From assembly GCA_030323885.1 (NCBI GenBank), contig CM059187.1:133326029-133390028 (forward strand): a DNA stretch of 64,000 bases, read 5' to 3'. Both the position numbers and the translations under genes were made by a program. The notes under the pieces were generated by a model that was not told the DNA's origin, did not search any database, and saw only the letters and a list, made by a program, of their open reading frames with translations. Origin of the DNA: Branchipolynoe longqiensis. Taxonomy: Eukaryota > Annelida > Polychaeta > Phyllodocida > Polynoidae. Below, piece after piece: positions 11,125 through 22,064 of this stretch (position 1 is the first letter of the stretch; every line of letters starts with the position of its first letter).

Positions 11125-11560
11125 ACAGCCCCCCTCCCCCCTCCCCCTCCCCCTCCCCCTCCCCATCCCACTCCCCTTTCCCCATCCCCTCGCCTGCTCC
11201 CCTCTCCCCCTCTTCCCTTCTCCTCCCTCCTCTCTCCCCTGCCCCTCCACCTCCCACAATCCCCTCCCCTCTCCCCTCCCCCTCCCCCATACTCCTCCCC
11301 TACACCCTCCCGCTCCCCCTCCACCTCCTCCCTCAATCTCGCCTCCCCTTCCACCTACCCTCCTCCTCTGTCCCCCAACCCCTCCCCTCCCACCTCCCAC
11401 ATCCCCCCTCTCCATCCCCCTCCCCTTCCCCCTCCTCCCTCCACCTCCTTTCTCCACCTCCCCCCTCCTCCTCACCCTCACCCCTCCCCTGCCTCTGCCC
11501 CCTCCCCCTGCCACCATAACCCTCACCCCCCTGGCCTCCCTCTCCCTCCTCCCCGCTACC
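11125..11560. repeat. polypyrimidine tract
   Basis: About 430 bp of CCCCTCC-type sequence with very few purines. Long proline/serine-rich frames on plus and glycine/glutamate/arginine-rich frames on minus are artefacts. Confidence 0.9.
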
Positions 11561-11838
11561 GGTGCAGGTCGGGCCCTCAGGGTGGTGTGCAGGAGAAGGG
11601 GAGCGGAAGGAAGAGCCCGGGGGAGAACCCCATTAGAGACTGGCTTTAAGCCTAAGACGTATTCGCACCTCCAGCCGCATAAATCTCGGCGCCACTGCCC
11701 GGTTCGGCGGCGGGGGCCCGGGTCACTGCATTTAAAGCACCCTTTTGTAAGTGACGAATTGAGAAATGATTTGAAGGTTAGAGGGTGCCGTTCCTTCAGC
11801 CGGCTGGCATTGGGCTCACACTGCCCGTGGAGCATTTT
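11561..11838. other. CpG-containing unique island between C-rich and G-rich tracts
   Basis: About 280 bp of complex sequence, open in both orientations as part of longer frames (11,117-11,860 plus; 11,086-12,117 minus). It could hold an exon or a promoter; no motif identifies it. Confidence 0.3.
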
Positions 11839-12090
11839 TCGTGGAAGGGAGGATGTGTGAAGGGGGAAAGGGGAGAGCGGAAGGGGTAAGTGGAGATGTT
11901 GAGGGGAGGGGGAGCGGGGACGGGAGGAAGGGGATCGGGGAGGGGAGGAGAAATGGTCAGGGAGAAGGGGAGAGGGTGCGGGGGAAGGGAGGAAGGGGAA
12001 GGGGAGATGGTGAGGGCAGGGAGGAACCGGATATGGTGAGGGGAGGGGGAAGGAGAGAGAGGGACGGGGATGGGGAGGGGGAGGGGATGG
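11839..12090. repeat. polypurine tract (GGGGA type)
   Basis: About 250 bp of GGGGAGGGG-type units, nearly complementary in composition to the tract at 11,125-11,560. Confidence 0.9.
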
Positions 12091-12694
12091 GGAGTAGTCC
12101 CACTTGCCAGCACACATTTCTCAACCGTCGCCCACCTTTAGAACCGGGTTTCTCTGCAACCGAAGATCAAGGCTACCCATAACTCCAAGCTCCCCACTCT
12201 CACACCCACCCACACACACCTGCCTTCTCCATTCACCAGTATGGTGAGGAGTTTGGGCACGAAGCTATGCTCTTTAATCCCAGCTAAGGGGTGTGAGCGG
12301 AGTGTTGGGTTGATTGGGAGAAAAGGCCTCGGTCATAGCTTATCCCAAACCCAGTTTGTCGGAGACGGGGAGTTTATCGCTGGGGAATCAGATGACAGGT
12401 GTCTCATTGAGCATCAAGCGCTCAAGGTCAATTAGTGTATGGTATTCCTCTTCTTTTGTCTGTATATAAACTGGGTTCATTCTTTCAACAGTCCAAATGC
12501 ATTATGGTAATAAAGCTGTGTGTGATGAACACAATAAGAATGAAGGTCAATTGATATTGTTTTCACATATCGGAATTAAAGAAGGTGTCATGTCGTAGGA
12601 TTTGTCCTGTATTCCTTAGATGAGTTTTCAATGTCAAACTTAGAATGGGATATTTAAGCTTAAGCCCAGATTGGGATTGGTCTTCCTTGCAGCA
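12091..12694. other. unique sequence, no gene recognised
   Basis: Short open frames only (61-64 codons). No repeat or regulatory structure identified. Confidence 0.35.
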
Positions 12695-13036
12695 GATTGG
12701 TTGGTTGTTGGAGTGTTATGCCCTCGCAACATCTAAGGTCATATCAGGACGGGCACCGACTTTTGACAGTGCACACTCATGGCAACTTTATAGTGCTTCC
12801 CGCTGGGAGATCAGGCTGCCATCACCATGAACTTATATCACACTCAGTCACATTATCCTGACACTGAGCCAACCAGTCCTTGCCCTATCCTAATAATGCC
12901 GAACACCTGATTAGAAAGTGACAAGTATCGATTTTTCCGTCATTGGTTTGACTCTACCAGGGTTTTGAATCCGTGGGTTTGAATCCCACGATTTACCAAC
13001 ATTGGAGACGGAAGCTCAAGTCCCATCTGGTCCACT
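12695..13036 (-). mobile_element. S1 SINE, type B, full length
   Basis: Tail at the low coordinate, type B head at the high one. TTGCAGCA occurs at 12,687-12,694 and again at 13,037-13,044: an 8-bp target-site duplication. Confidence 0.92.
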
Positions 13037-13105
13037 TTGCAGCATTAGACTCTGCATACTCTATCTGGTTGTTATCCATAATTCAGTGATGTCACACAAG
13101 GACTT

Positions 13106-14327
13106 CATCATCATCATCATGCTGTCGGTCACGATGTGACAAAGACTGCTTTCATTACTTGACTGCCGCTCTCCATTTAGCTCTCTGCTGTGAGAGTGAT
13201 GTCCATGAGTCGGTCTTAATGTCTCTCAGCTTCAGGTTTCTCTTGATGGTATCCTTGAACCGGAGATGAGGGCGCCCTCTCTTTCTGTAACCAGAAGACA
13301 GTTGAGAGTAGAGGATCTGCTTTGGCAGCCTGTCTGATGACATCCTCATGAGGGGGCCCAGTCCACCAGAGATTCTTTTTGATCAGAAGATCTTCCATAG
13401 AGAGCAGCCCCTTCTGTTCGAGTATTTCCTTATTTGTCTCTTTGTCCTTCCAGGTTAGCCTCATGATTGAACGCAGATGTTGCATCATGAAGGCATGCAG
13501 CTTTTTCACCTGTCGTCTGTACACCGTCCAGGCCTCGGCTCCGTATAGTAGGGTGGATAGCACAATTGCATGGTAGATCTTGCATTTGACCCGCATGGAC
13601 ACATGGTGGGTTTTCCAGAGTCTCTGGCATAGTCGGCCAAAAGATGCACTAGCCTTGGCCATCCTCCTCTGTATTTCAGCATCAATGCGTCCATCACTTG
13701 ATGTATTGCTTCCGAGGTAGGTGAATTCCGGAACAGAGTTCAGCTTGTTTCCGTCAACCATGATATCGTCCTCTCGGGTTATTGTAGAGTTGGGTTGGTA
13801 CAGCACTCCGTCTTCTTGATGTTAATCTTCAGGCCAAACTTCTTTGATGCATCGGAGAAAGCGTCCACTATTTTCTGGATCTCTTCAGCAGAGTGGGCAA
13901 CCAGTGCACTGTCATCTGCGAATAGCAGCTCTCTCACCAGTATCCGAGTAGTCTTGGTCTTCACTCTGAAGTGTGTGACATTGAATAGGTCAGCGACATT
14001 TCATGAAAGCTGCCTTCAAAAGTGTTGAAGTGCTGCAGGCTTTTGCAAGTTACCAGCAGCACTCTTTCGGGGAGCAAATAGAGGTTTCACACTGGCAAGA
14101 ACATGTCCAGACAGGCGCAAAACTATTTGTCCCTGCAGTGGCTGGTCGGGAGATGTTGGGAGTTCCTTACATCAACCGCCCTTGATGCTGCCACAGTGAC
14201 ATGGTTTTCTGTTCAGGGTTTGCTCCCTTAGCCTTCGGTTCTGTCAAGAACCTGTACCACAAGGCAGTGGTTTACAACTCTGCAGGGCAGGGGCATCAAA
14301 CTCTCTGAGCTATTGCAATACCTGAGT
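13106..14327 (-). mobile_element. LINE-A derivative 1 (1,222 bp) with 12-bp target duplication
   Basis: ACACAAGGACTT at 13,094-13,105 and 14,328-14,339 brackets the insertion exactly. On the minus strand the 5' portion (about 14,000-14,327) is a module shared with the insertion at 53,935. The rest is the end of a reverse transcriptase frame and a 3' tail of GAT/ATG repeats. The perfect duplications show that this is one retrotransposed unit. The upstream part of the polyprotein is missing, so it is internally deleted. Confidence 0.85.
13155..13990 (-). pseudogene. LINE-A reverse transcriptase C-terminal part, frameshifted
   Basis: Minus strand, three frame segments. The first (about 13,990-13,779) includes LLFADDSALVAHSAEEIQK, the catalytic box with the FADD aspartates. 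The second (13,806-13,216) has EFTYLGSNTSSDGRIDAEI and LLYGAEAWTVYRR, the thumb region of many animal LINEs. The third (13,349-13,155) has HLRFKDTIKRNLK and ends SQQRAKWRAAVK before a stop. Frameshifts fall near 13,795 (after KKTEC) and near 13,360 (after WWTG). The N-terminal endonuclease and most of the fingers and palm are absent. The enzyme would copy element RNA at the nicked target; this copy cannot be active. Clade not assigned. Confidence 0.85.
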
Positions 14328-14339
14328 ACACAAGGACTT

Positions 14340-14889
14340 ACAGAGGTTATAAGGCATACTCGAAGACCTTCAAATTTACTTTGTGAGCGTAGTGTTTGCA
14401 CCACTTTCTAAGTCTTTAATATACCCTAATCTACATCACCAAGGACAGTCATTATGACCAAATATCTATCAAGTGACGACAAATGCACTCAGAACATAGC
14501 TTGACCCTACATAAATCATACCTAATAGGTTTTCTCAAATTATGCAAATTATGAAAAGTCATATTTGATCATAATAATAGTGAATAAGTGAAGTTGCTTT
14601 GGTCATGTTGCTGACCCTTTAATATTCAGAACGTTAATCATAATTCATTCATTGAAAGTGAACAATAATAACTAAAGGAATTTAGATTATTAAGAACCCA
14701 TTTAAAAAGTGCACAAGTATATACATATATATTAAAGAAAGTAAATATATATAGCTATTAAACCCAGCAATTTACCCGACAGATGGGAAGGGGGGTACTC
14801 CACCAATGTGTAAGAGGAAATATAGGATGTACATGTTACCCTTGTATTTATACTCGTATAATGCGTTATACATCACATTAATGAATATA
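14340..14889. other. AT-rich unique sequence
   Basis: No gene or clear repeat. Short TATATA stretches near 14,720-14,755. Confidence 0.4.
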
Positions 14890-15262
14890 AATGTATGTAA
14901 ATGCGAGGGTATATGCGGGTATATGAGTGTATATGATTGTATATGAGTGTATATGGTTGTATATGAGTGTATATGATTGTATATGAGTGTATATGATTTA
15001 TATGAGTGTATATATGATTGTATACGATTATATATGAGTGTATATGAATGCATGTGAATAGATGTGAATATATGTGAATATATGTGAATATATGTGAATA
15101 TATTTGAATATATGTGAATATATGTGAATATATGTGAATATATGTGAATCCATATGAATCCATCTGAATCCATATGAATCCATATGAATCCATATGAATC
15201 TATGCGAATCTATATAATCTATATGAATCTATGTGAGTCTATATGAACCTATATGAACATGT
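14890..15262. repeat. AT-rich minisatellite, 10-bp periodicity
   Basis: Three successive variants: ATATGAGTGT/ATATGATTGT pairs, then ATATGTGAAT, then CCATATGAAT. The units drift from left to right, as expected for local duplication. The minus-strand frames rich in Y, I, H and S come from this array. Confidence 0.92.
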
Positions 15263-15570
15263 ATAAATATATATGAAGTTGTGTATTGCGTGACGTCGCG
15301 CATGAGATAATTTGTGCCATGGCTTCGTGGTGTCACCCATGAGGTCATACTGCGGTGTCATTGTGTGGAACCCCTCTACAGCAATTCCACACGCGTCATA
15401 TCCACGTTCGGCTCGCGTTTATAGTTATCTACTCCATGAACGGGAGACGCGTTGATCATATTATAGCAGCAAGAGCACAAATATTGGGCCCGATAAAAGC
15501 GCCGTCAAAACACCCCGCCTCCTTTCATCGTTGAAGTATAGACTCCATCCCATCCCTCCACACACCCACA
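15263..15570. other. unique CpG-containing stretch with CRE-like site
   Basis: Non-repetitive, with GCGTGACGTCGCGCATG near 15,289-15,305 (CRE core TGACGTC) and several ACGCGT-type words. No coding sequence recognised. Confidence 0.3.
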
Positions 15571-16745
15571 TGCACACACGCGCACACGCAGACAGGCGCA
15601 CACGCACACAAACTCTAACACACTCCCACACTCACATACTCATATACTCAAACACACATACTCACATACTCATATACTCACACACTCACATACTCATATA
15701 CTCACACACATACTCACATACTCATATACTCACACACTCACATACTCACATACTCATATACTCAAACACTCACACACTCACATACTCACATACTCATATA
15801 CTCACACACTCACATACTCATATACTCACATACTCACATACTCACATACTCATATACTCAAACACTCACACACTCACATACTCACATAGTCATATACTCA
15901 CACACATACTCACATAATCATACTCACATACTCATATACTCACACACTCACATACTCACATACTCATATACTCAAACACTCACACACTCACATACTCACA
16001 TACTCATATACTCACACACTCACATATTCATATACTCACCTACTCATATACTCATATACTCACACACTCACATACTCATATACTCACTCACATTCTCACT
16101 CATATGCACACACACACTCACACGCTCACATATGCACACACTCACATAGGCACACTCAGTGACACACTCACACACACTCACACAATAACGCACTCACATA
16201 CTCATGCACTCACGCACTAACACACCTACCCATCCACACACTCATACTCAAATGCAGGCGCACACACTCACATGCACACACGCATACACACACTCACACA
16301 CTGACTCCCTCACACTCACACTCACACTCACATTCACACTCACATAATCCCTCTCACTCACACCTCCACACATCCACACACCCACACATTCACACACTCA
16401 ACCGCAGACTTACACACACTCACACCCATGCACCCATACACTCAGTCACTCAATTACTAACATACTCATACATTCACTCAAACCCACACGTTCACTCATG
16501 CCCACAAATACACCCACTCACCCACTTACGCACTCTCACTTACACTCTCACACACTCACACACCCACACCCCGACATCCTCAGTTGCTCACACACTCAGA
16601 CAGTCACTTCCCCACATTCACACATTCACACATTCACACACTCACACATCCACATACACACACATTCACTTACCCACTAACACATTCACACATTCACACA
16701 TTCACACATTCACACATTCACACACTCACACATCCACACACACAC
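15571..16745. repeat. CA-rich tandem repeat (CACTCACATACTCATATACT type)
   Basis: About 1.2 kb of CACTCA/CATACTCA units. At 15,600-16,080 they form longer phrases repeated several times, degrading into simple ACTCAC and CACATT repeats. Confidence 0.93.
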
Positions 16746-16960
16746 GCTCTCTGAGCAGCTCATCACCCAGTCGCCTCATCCACGAGCAAACAGCCTGCCT
16801 GCAATTTAAACAGGCAAACCCGACTCGCCAAAGCACACACGACTTTAAATATTAACCAACACCTGTATCGGGGGATTATTTGTTTGTCGGGTGAGGATAG
16901 AAGAGAGCCAGAGTGACAGGCGAGAACTGCTGCCTGCTAACTGTTCACCACCCCTGTAAC
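16746..16960. other. short unique spacer
   Basis: No gene or repeat recognised. Confidence 0.4.
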
Positions 16961-17280
16961 GACCAGATGGGATGGGCGAATGAGTTGAGTGTCCGTCTCC
17001 TGTTTTGCTAGATCGTGGGATTCGTACCCACTGGGTCAAACATCTGACTTAAAAATTGATATGTGTCACTTCTTTATCCAGGCATCTAGCATTATTAAGA
17101 TAAGGCAAGGACTGGTTGGCTTAGTGTCAGGGTAATGTGCCTGTGTGGGATATTGGGTCATGGTGCATGTAATCTGGTCTCCCAGTGGGGCAGCACTATA
17201 CAGTCACTATGAGTGTGCACTGTCACAAGTCTGTACCTGTCCTGATGTGACCTTAGATTTTGCTAGGACATAAAACAACG
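16961..17280 (+). mobile_element. S1 SINE, type B, full length
   Basis: Head GACCAGATGGGATGGGCGAA, a single B box (GGGATTCGTACCC), body, and tail GCTAGGACATAAAACAAC. Confidence 0.9.
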
Positions 17281-17497
17281 ATCTGTGGTATAGAGGAGGA
17301 GAGGGGGGGGGGGTGGGATAGGGTAGGATGTTAGCGTTGGGGGAGCTGAGAGTGGGGGGGAGAGGATTGAACGGGGCCCAGGAAAGGGCAAGGGAGGGGG
17401 GGGGGGTGAGGAGGGCTGTGCTACTCACTTTGTAGGGGTGGGATCGAGTAGTGCGTAGTAGGTGTGGTATATGGGAGAAGGGGATAGGGGAGGGAGG
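17281..17497. repeat. G-rich low-complexity tract
   Basis: Several runs of 8-12 G and GGGA repeats. Confidence 0.8.
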
Positions 17498-17547
17498 ATT
17501 GGCTGGAGTTTTGTGTCCTGGCAACACCTAAGGTCATATCAGGACGG
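17498..17547 (-). mobile_element. S1 SINE 3' tail fragment
   Basis: Only the last 50 bp or so (GGAGTTTTGTGTCCTGGCAA on plus, then AAGGTCATATCAGGACGG). Confidence 0.8.
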
Positions 17548-17694
17548 AGGCGAGGGGGAAAGAAGGGGAGAGAATGTACGAGCAAACGGACGGAGGACAT
17601 TGGAGGATGAGGTGGTGGTAGTAGAGGAAGAATGGGAGGATCGGGTTATGGTAGGAAGATAGGGAGGTTGACATATTGGTATCTTAGGTAGGAC

Positions 17695-17815
17695 AGGAGA
17701 GGAGGGAGGAGGGAGGAGGGAGGAGGGGGGAGGGAGAAAGGAGAATGGAGAATGGAGGAGGGAGGAGGGAGGAGGGAGGAGGGAGGAGGGAGGAGGGAGG
17801 AGTGAGGAGTGAGGA
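17695..17815. repeat. GGGAGGA minisatellite
   Basis: About 120 bp of 7-bp GGGAGGA-type units with a few GGAGAAT variants, leading directly into the next array. Confidence 0.9.
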
Positions 17816-18477
17816 GTGAGACAGGAGGCAGGAAGCAGGATGCAGGAGGCAGGATGGCAGGAGGCAGGAGGCAGGAGGCAGGAGGCAGGAGGCAGGAGGC
17901 AGGAGGCGGAGGCAGGAGGCAGGAGGCAGGAGGCAGGAGGCAGGAGGCAGGAGGCAGGAGGGCAGGAGGCAGGAGGCAGGAGGCAGGAAGGCAGGAGGCA
18001 GGCAGGCAGGAGGCAGGAGGCAGGAGGCAGGAGGCAGGAGGCAGGAAGGCAGGAGGCAGGAGCAGGAGGCAGGAGGCAGGAGGCAGGAGGCAGGAGGAGG
18101 CAGGGGAGGCAGGAGGCAGGAGGCAGGAGGCAGGAGGCAGGATGGCAGGAGGCAGGAGGCAGGAGGCAGGAGGCAGGAGGCAGGAGGCAGGAGGCAGGAG
18201 GCAGGAGGCAGGAGGCAGGAGGCAGGAGGCAGGAGGCAGGAGGCAGGAGGCAGGAGGCAGGAGGCAGGAGGCAGGAGGCAGGAGGCAGGAGGCAGGAGGC
18301 AGGAGGCAGGAGGCAGGAGGCAGGAGGCAGGAGGCAGGAGGCAGGAGGCAGGAAGGCAGGAGGCAGGAGGCAGGAGGCAGGAGGCAGGAGGCAGGAGGCA
18401 GGAGGCAGGAGGCAGGAGGCAGGAGGCAGGAGGCAGGAGGAAGGAGGCAGGAGGCAGGAGGAAGGAGGAAGGAGGGT
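17816..18477. repeat. 7-bp minisatellite (CAGGAGG)n, about 90 units
   Basis: Nearly homogeneous 7-bp units with occasional 8-bp (GGCAGGAT, GCAGGAAG) and shortened variants. Because 7 is not a multiple of 3 and the unit has no stop in any frame, all frames on both strands stay open. This explains the 240-340-codon frames reading LLPPASC or GGRRQEA. Confidence 0.97.
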
Positions 18478-18709
18478 ATGTATGGGGGGGGCCCACACAA
18501 TGGCACACAGGCAGGCTTCCTTCAGTATGAAATATGAACCGCTGCACCGTTGCATGCTGGGAGAGTCGGTTGCTTACAGGTGCGCTGGGTAATGATTGGA
18601 TCCACACACGTCCACCTTTACTCAGCTCGGGTCTGCTCCTAAGTAATAGTCGAAAGTCGACTTTCATCTATCGAAGTCTGTGTCTGTGCCATTATGCTGT
18701 TCTGAGGTT
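18478..18709. other. unique spacer
   Basis: No gene recognised; a short palindromic GTCGAAAGTCGACTTTC lies near 18,649-18,665. Confidence 0.4.
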
Positions 18710-19165
18710 CGGCGTCGGGAGTGGGGATTTTGGAATGGGGAGTGGGGAGTCGGGAGTCGGGAGGGGGGAGAGCGGAGGGCGAGGTGGGAATAGGTGAAGG
18801 AGGGTGGGGAGTGGGGAAGGGGTGTGGGAAGTTGGGGGTGGGGGGTGGGAACAGGGGAGGGAGAGTGGGGGTGTGGGGAAGCGGGGTGGGGAGTGCGGCT
18901 TGGGGACTGGGGAGTGGGGTGTGGGAAGTTGGGGATGGGGGGTGGGAACAGCAGAGGAAGAGTGGGGAAGCGGGGTAGGGAGTGGCGGACTAGGGACTGG
19001 GGAGTGGGGAGTAGGAAGTTGGGAGAGGGGGTAGAATAGGGGAGGGAACGTGGGAAGCGAGTAAGGGGTGTGGCGAGTGGGTATAAGGGAGGAGGGTGGG
19101 GAGTGGGGAAGGGGAGTGGGGAGTGTGAACAGAGGAAGGAAGGTGGGGGGGGGGGTCCGGAATGA
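18710..19165. repeat. G-rich minisatellite (GTGGGGAGT type)
   Basis: Roughly 9-10-bp units of GGGGAGTGGG in longer phrases (GGGAAGTTGGGG, GGTGGGAACAG) that recur with a spacing of about 120 bp. Confidence 0.9.
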
Positions 19166-19199
19166 GTGGGGACTGGAGATGAGTGGTGGAAGTATGAGA

Positions 19200-19525
19200 T
19201 GGATGGATGTGAATGGGTGTCAGTATTTGTGAGAAGTCGTGAGTGGTTGTGACTGGTTGTTGGTTGTTGGTTGTTGTGGATGGGTGTGAGTGGTTGTGTG
19301 TGGTTGTGTGTGGTTGTGAGTGGTTGTGTGTGTTTGTGAGTGGTTGTGGGTGGTTGTATTTAGTGAGGAGTGTTTGTGAGTGTCTATGAGTGTTTGAATG
19401 GGTGTTAGTAGTAAATGGTTGTAAGTGGTCGCGAGTGGTCGTGAATGGTTGTGAGTGGTTGTGTCTTGTTGTGAGTGGTTGTGAATGATCACGAGTGGTT
19501 GTGGGTGGTTGTGAATGGCGGAGAC
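19200..19525. repeat. GT-rich minisatellite (GTGAGTGGTT)n
   Basis: About 30 units of a 10-bp GTGAGTGGTT repeat with frequent substitutions. Confidence 0.9.
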
Positions 19526-19588
19526 AAGGACGACATTGTGGGTTAGATATTACCGTATGCGTTGGTGTAGTGGAAGAGCCATTCTCTC

Positions 19589-20138
19589 ACCGGACTTAGT
19601 GACAGTATCGGTGTAGCACAGGCTTCCCGCCCGGAAGGTCGGAAGTTCGATCCTCAGTCCAGTCAAACAAATGACTTACCAAATTTATACTTGTTGCCAC
19701 CTGGCCTGTTCTTCAGCATTACTAGGATAGGGACAAGACTGGTTACCTCAGTATCAGGATAATGTGATTAAGTGTGAAATCGGATCAGGGTTCTAGCGGC
19801 CTGGTCTCTCAGTAGAGCAGCATTATAAAGTCGCCATAAATGCGCGATGTCACAAGTCGGTAACCTTCCTGATATGACCGTGGATATTTGAAGAGTTCAG
19901 GCGCAAAACCACGTAAACACAGATCCAAAAATATAGTTTAATAAAAAGATCTTTAGCTGAAAATAATTGTTAAGTTAATTAATTCCACTTTTAATATGAT
20001 TAAGTGGTTATGGAGTAATGAATAAATGAGTAGGAATAATTTTTAAAGAAGGTTGAATTCCAATGTTTATATCCACTTTTGGATTAGCGTTTATGTGGTT
20101 TTGCGCCTGAACTCTTCATTTCTAGGATGCAAAACAAA
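19589..20138 (+). mobile_element. S1 SINE, type A-like, interrupted by MITE-3
   Basis: Head (disrupted A box, GGAAGGTCGGAAGTTCGATCC B-box region), body, then GATATGACCGTGGATATT. MITE-3 occupies 19,890-20,117. The SINE tail resumes as TCTAGGATGCAAAACAAA. Confidence 0.85.
19890..20117. mobile_element. MITE-3, 228 bp, nested in SINE
   Basis: Terminal inverted repeats of 29 bp beginning GAAGAGTTCAGGCGCAAAAC, with one mismatch between ends. ATTT on each side is the likely 4-bp target duplication. The AT-rich interior has no coding capacity. Related ends appear near 22,090 and 22,140. Confidence 0.85.
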
Positions 20139-20140
20139 AT

Positions 20141-20262
20141 CTAGGATAGGCTAGGAAGTGACAAGTCTCAATTTTGTACGTCATTGGTTTGACTCGACCG
20201 CTAATCGAATTCCAGACCTTCCACACGGGAAGCCCACGTTCTATCGATTCGGGCACCGCGCA
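20141..20262 (-). mobile_element. S1 SINE 5' half fragment, type A
   Basis: Minus-strand type A head and first part of the body, cut at CTAGGATAGG, where it abuts the previous SINE tail. Confidence 0.8.
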
Positions 20263-20421
20263 CTGTACGTGGTGTTGTATTTGAACTTAAAGAGCATGTT
20301 ATCATCACTACATAGATTGCCTCAACAGATGAACTAGGGCTGGTGAAGAGGGAAAGTGAAGCTGCTAAAATACCGAGACCTAACACTTAACAGTAGCAGT
20401 CTGGTTAAAGGACCCATTTGT

Positions 20422-20738
20422 TTTTTGTTTGTTTGTTGTCGTTTTACATCCTAGCAACAGCTAAGGTCATATCAGGACGGGTACCGATTTGTGACAGTGC
20501 GCACTCATGGTGACTTTATAGTGATGCACCACTGGAAGACCATGCCACCAGCACCATGACCTGATATCCCACTCAGGCACATTATCCTGACACTGAACCA
20601 ACCAGTGCTCACCCTATCCTAATAATGCCGAGCACCAGGCTAGGAAGCAACAAGTGTCAATTTTTAAGTCATTGGTTTGACTCGACCAGGGTTCGAACCC
20701 ACGTCCCCACGATCTACCAAAACAGGGGAGACGGACGC
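20422..20738 (-). mobile_element. S1 SINE, type B, with 10-bp target duplication
   Basis: ACCCATTTGT at 20,412-20,421 and 20,739-20,748 flanks it exactly. The head lacks its first 25 bases or so (5' truncated), and its B box is single. Confidence 0.93.
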
Positions 20739-20892
20739 ACCCATTTGTAAAGGAAGTACAATGTGGAATGTGCCTCGCCTCCACAAATCAGAAGCGGATT
20801 GACATGCCATTCATTCAAGCTGTCACTGCAGTTGCGCCGAGGCAGGTTTGGAAGCCCTTCAACAGGAATAACTAAATCACCCCAGTCTGCTG

Positions 20893-21268
20893 ACCGGACG
20901 TGGTGGCCGAATTGGTAGAGCGCTGCCTTCCCTTGCGGAAGGTCATGAGTTGGAATCCCAGCTGGGTCAAACCAATGACTTACAAGATTGATACTTGTCG
21001 CTACCTAGCCTGGCATTGGGCATTAATAGGATAGGACACAGACTTGTTAGCCAAGTATCAGCATAATGTGACTGTGTTGGATATTGGGTCATGGTGCCAG
21101 TGGCCTGGTCTGCCAGTGTGGCAGCACTATAAAAGTGCCATGAGTGGCCACTTTTACAAGTTAGTACTGGTCCAGATATTACCTTAGATTGGTTGATTGT
21201 TGTAGTTTTACGTCCTGGCAACATCTAAGATATGACATTAGGTGTTGTTAGGACGTAAACCAGCAACA
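20893..21268 (+). mobile_element. S1 SINE, type A, with nested inverted S1 tail
   Basis: Complete head and body; near the end, an inverted 41-bp S1 tail lies at 21,189-21,229. The host sequence around it (GATATTACCTTAGA before, GATATGACATTAGG after) is a diverged duplication of the SINE's own sequence. Confidence 0.85.
21189..21229 (-). mobile_element. S1 tail-only insertion inside another S1
   Basis: Plus-strand TTGGTTGATTGTTG, ending AACATCTAAG, is the complement of the S1 3' end. Flanked by a roughly 14-bp diverged duplication, as a 5'-truncated retroposition would be. Confidence 0.75.
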
Positions 21269-21435
21269 CAGAAATAATATCAAACAAATATTAGTCTGTT
21301 TTGGGCCACTCAGCAAATCGCTCTTTCCTCTTTGCCATCCCACCCCGAACAGAGGGACCACTCATGTCCCCCTCCCAGGTCTGATCCTTGACCATCCGCC
21401 ACCCTCCCCGCCTGAAATCTGACCGTTCTTATATG

Positions 21436-21641
21436 CTAATAATTGTTGAATTGTCATTCCAATGCACCTCATTGGGTACAAATAAATGTGTAAGTAACAG
21501 TAATTTGATATAGCTGTAATGATTGTTCTCTTGTATACTGGACTCAATAATTGTTGAATTGTTATTCCAATGTACCTTATTGGGTACAAATAAATGTGTA
21601 AATAACTGTGATTATATATAGCTGGAATTATTGCTGCACTC
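21436..21641. repeat. tandem duplication, period 108 bp
   Basis: The block AATTGTTGAATTG followed by CCAATGYACCT, ATTGGGTACAAATAAATG and a TATAGCTG region occurs twice, at 21,441 and 21,549. Confidence 0.8.
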
Positions 21642-21945
21642 TGTGGCAGAGTGGTTAGAGTGTCTGACTTTTTTCTAGGTTGGACTCCTAATCTGAAGGT
21701 CGGTGGTTCAATTACCCATGCCCCCACCTCTGCCAATTTGGATTTCCACCACTGTGTATAACTTACAGTATCATCAAAGGCATGTTGCTCTCATACCATG
21801 TCTATGTGGTGTGGCAGGTTAAAAATCCCTTGGGTCGGTAAAAGTGTAGGCTTGGGCTTTCTATCAATAAACTGTCTAATGGTGAAAACAAGTCTATTCA
21901 GACTTATCCATAACAGGCAGTATAAATATTCAAGAAAGAAACGTA
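21636..21945 (+). mobile_element. S2 SINE copy
   Basis: Starts with a tRNA-like head: GCACTCTGTGGCAGAGTGG (A box), an enlarged arm, then GGTGGTTCAATTACC (B box). The body includes CCTTGGGTCGGTAAAAGTG and CAATAAACTGTCTAATGG. The same sequence lies inverted at 33,110-33,402. The anticodon-loop region CTCCTAATCTGAAG suggests descent from an arginine-type tRNA, which is a guess. Confidence 0.8.
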
Positions 21946-21995
21946 CAACAACTTTAAATAGCTGCGATTATATGCCACTGAGTGACTGACACAGG

Positions 21996-22052
21996 GTGGT
22001 TCGTTGTTGCAGTTCTACGTCCTGGCATTATCTAAGGTCATATCAGGACGGG
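21996..22052 (-). mobile_element. S1 SINE 3' tail fragment
   Basis: GTTGTTGCAGTTCTACGTCC, then AAGGTCATATCAGGACGG on plus. Confidence 0.8.
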
Positions 22053-22064
22053 ATCCTGACACAA

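Noticed and set aside
11086..12117. 343-codon minus-strand frame
   Set aside because: Ends are low-complexity Pro/Ser and Gly/Arg stretches; only the central 90 residues or so are complex and match nothing I recognise. Kept only as a unique island.
17539..18667. Open frames of 240-340 codons reading LLPPASC or GGRRQEA
   Set aside because: Pure translation of the 7-bp array; open in every frame on both strands.
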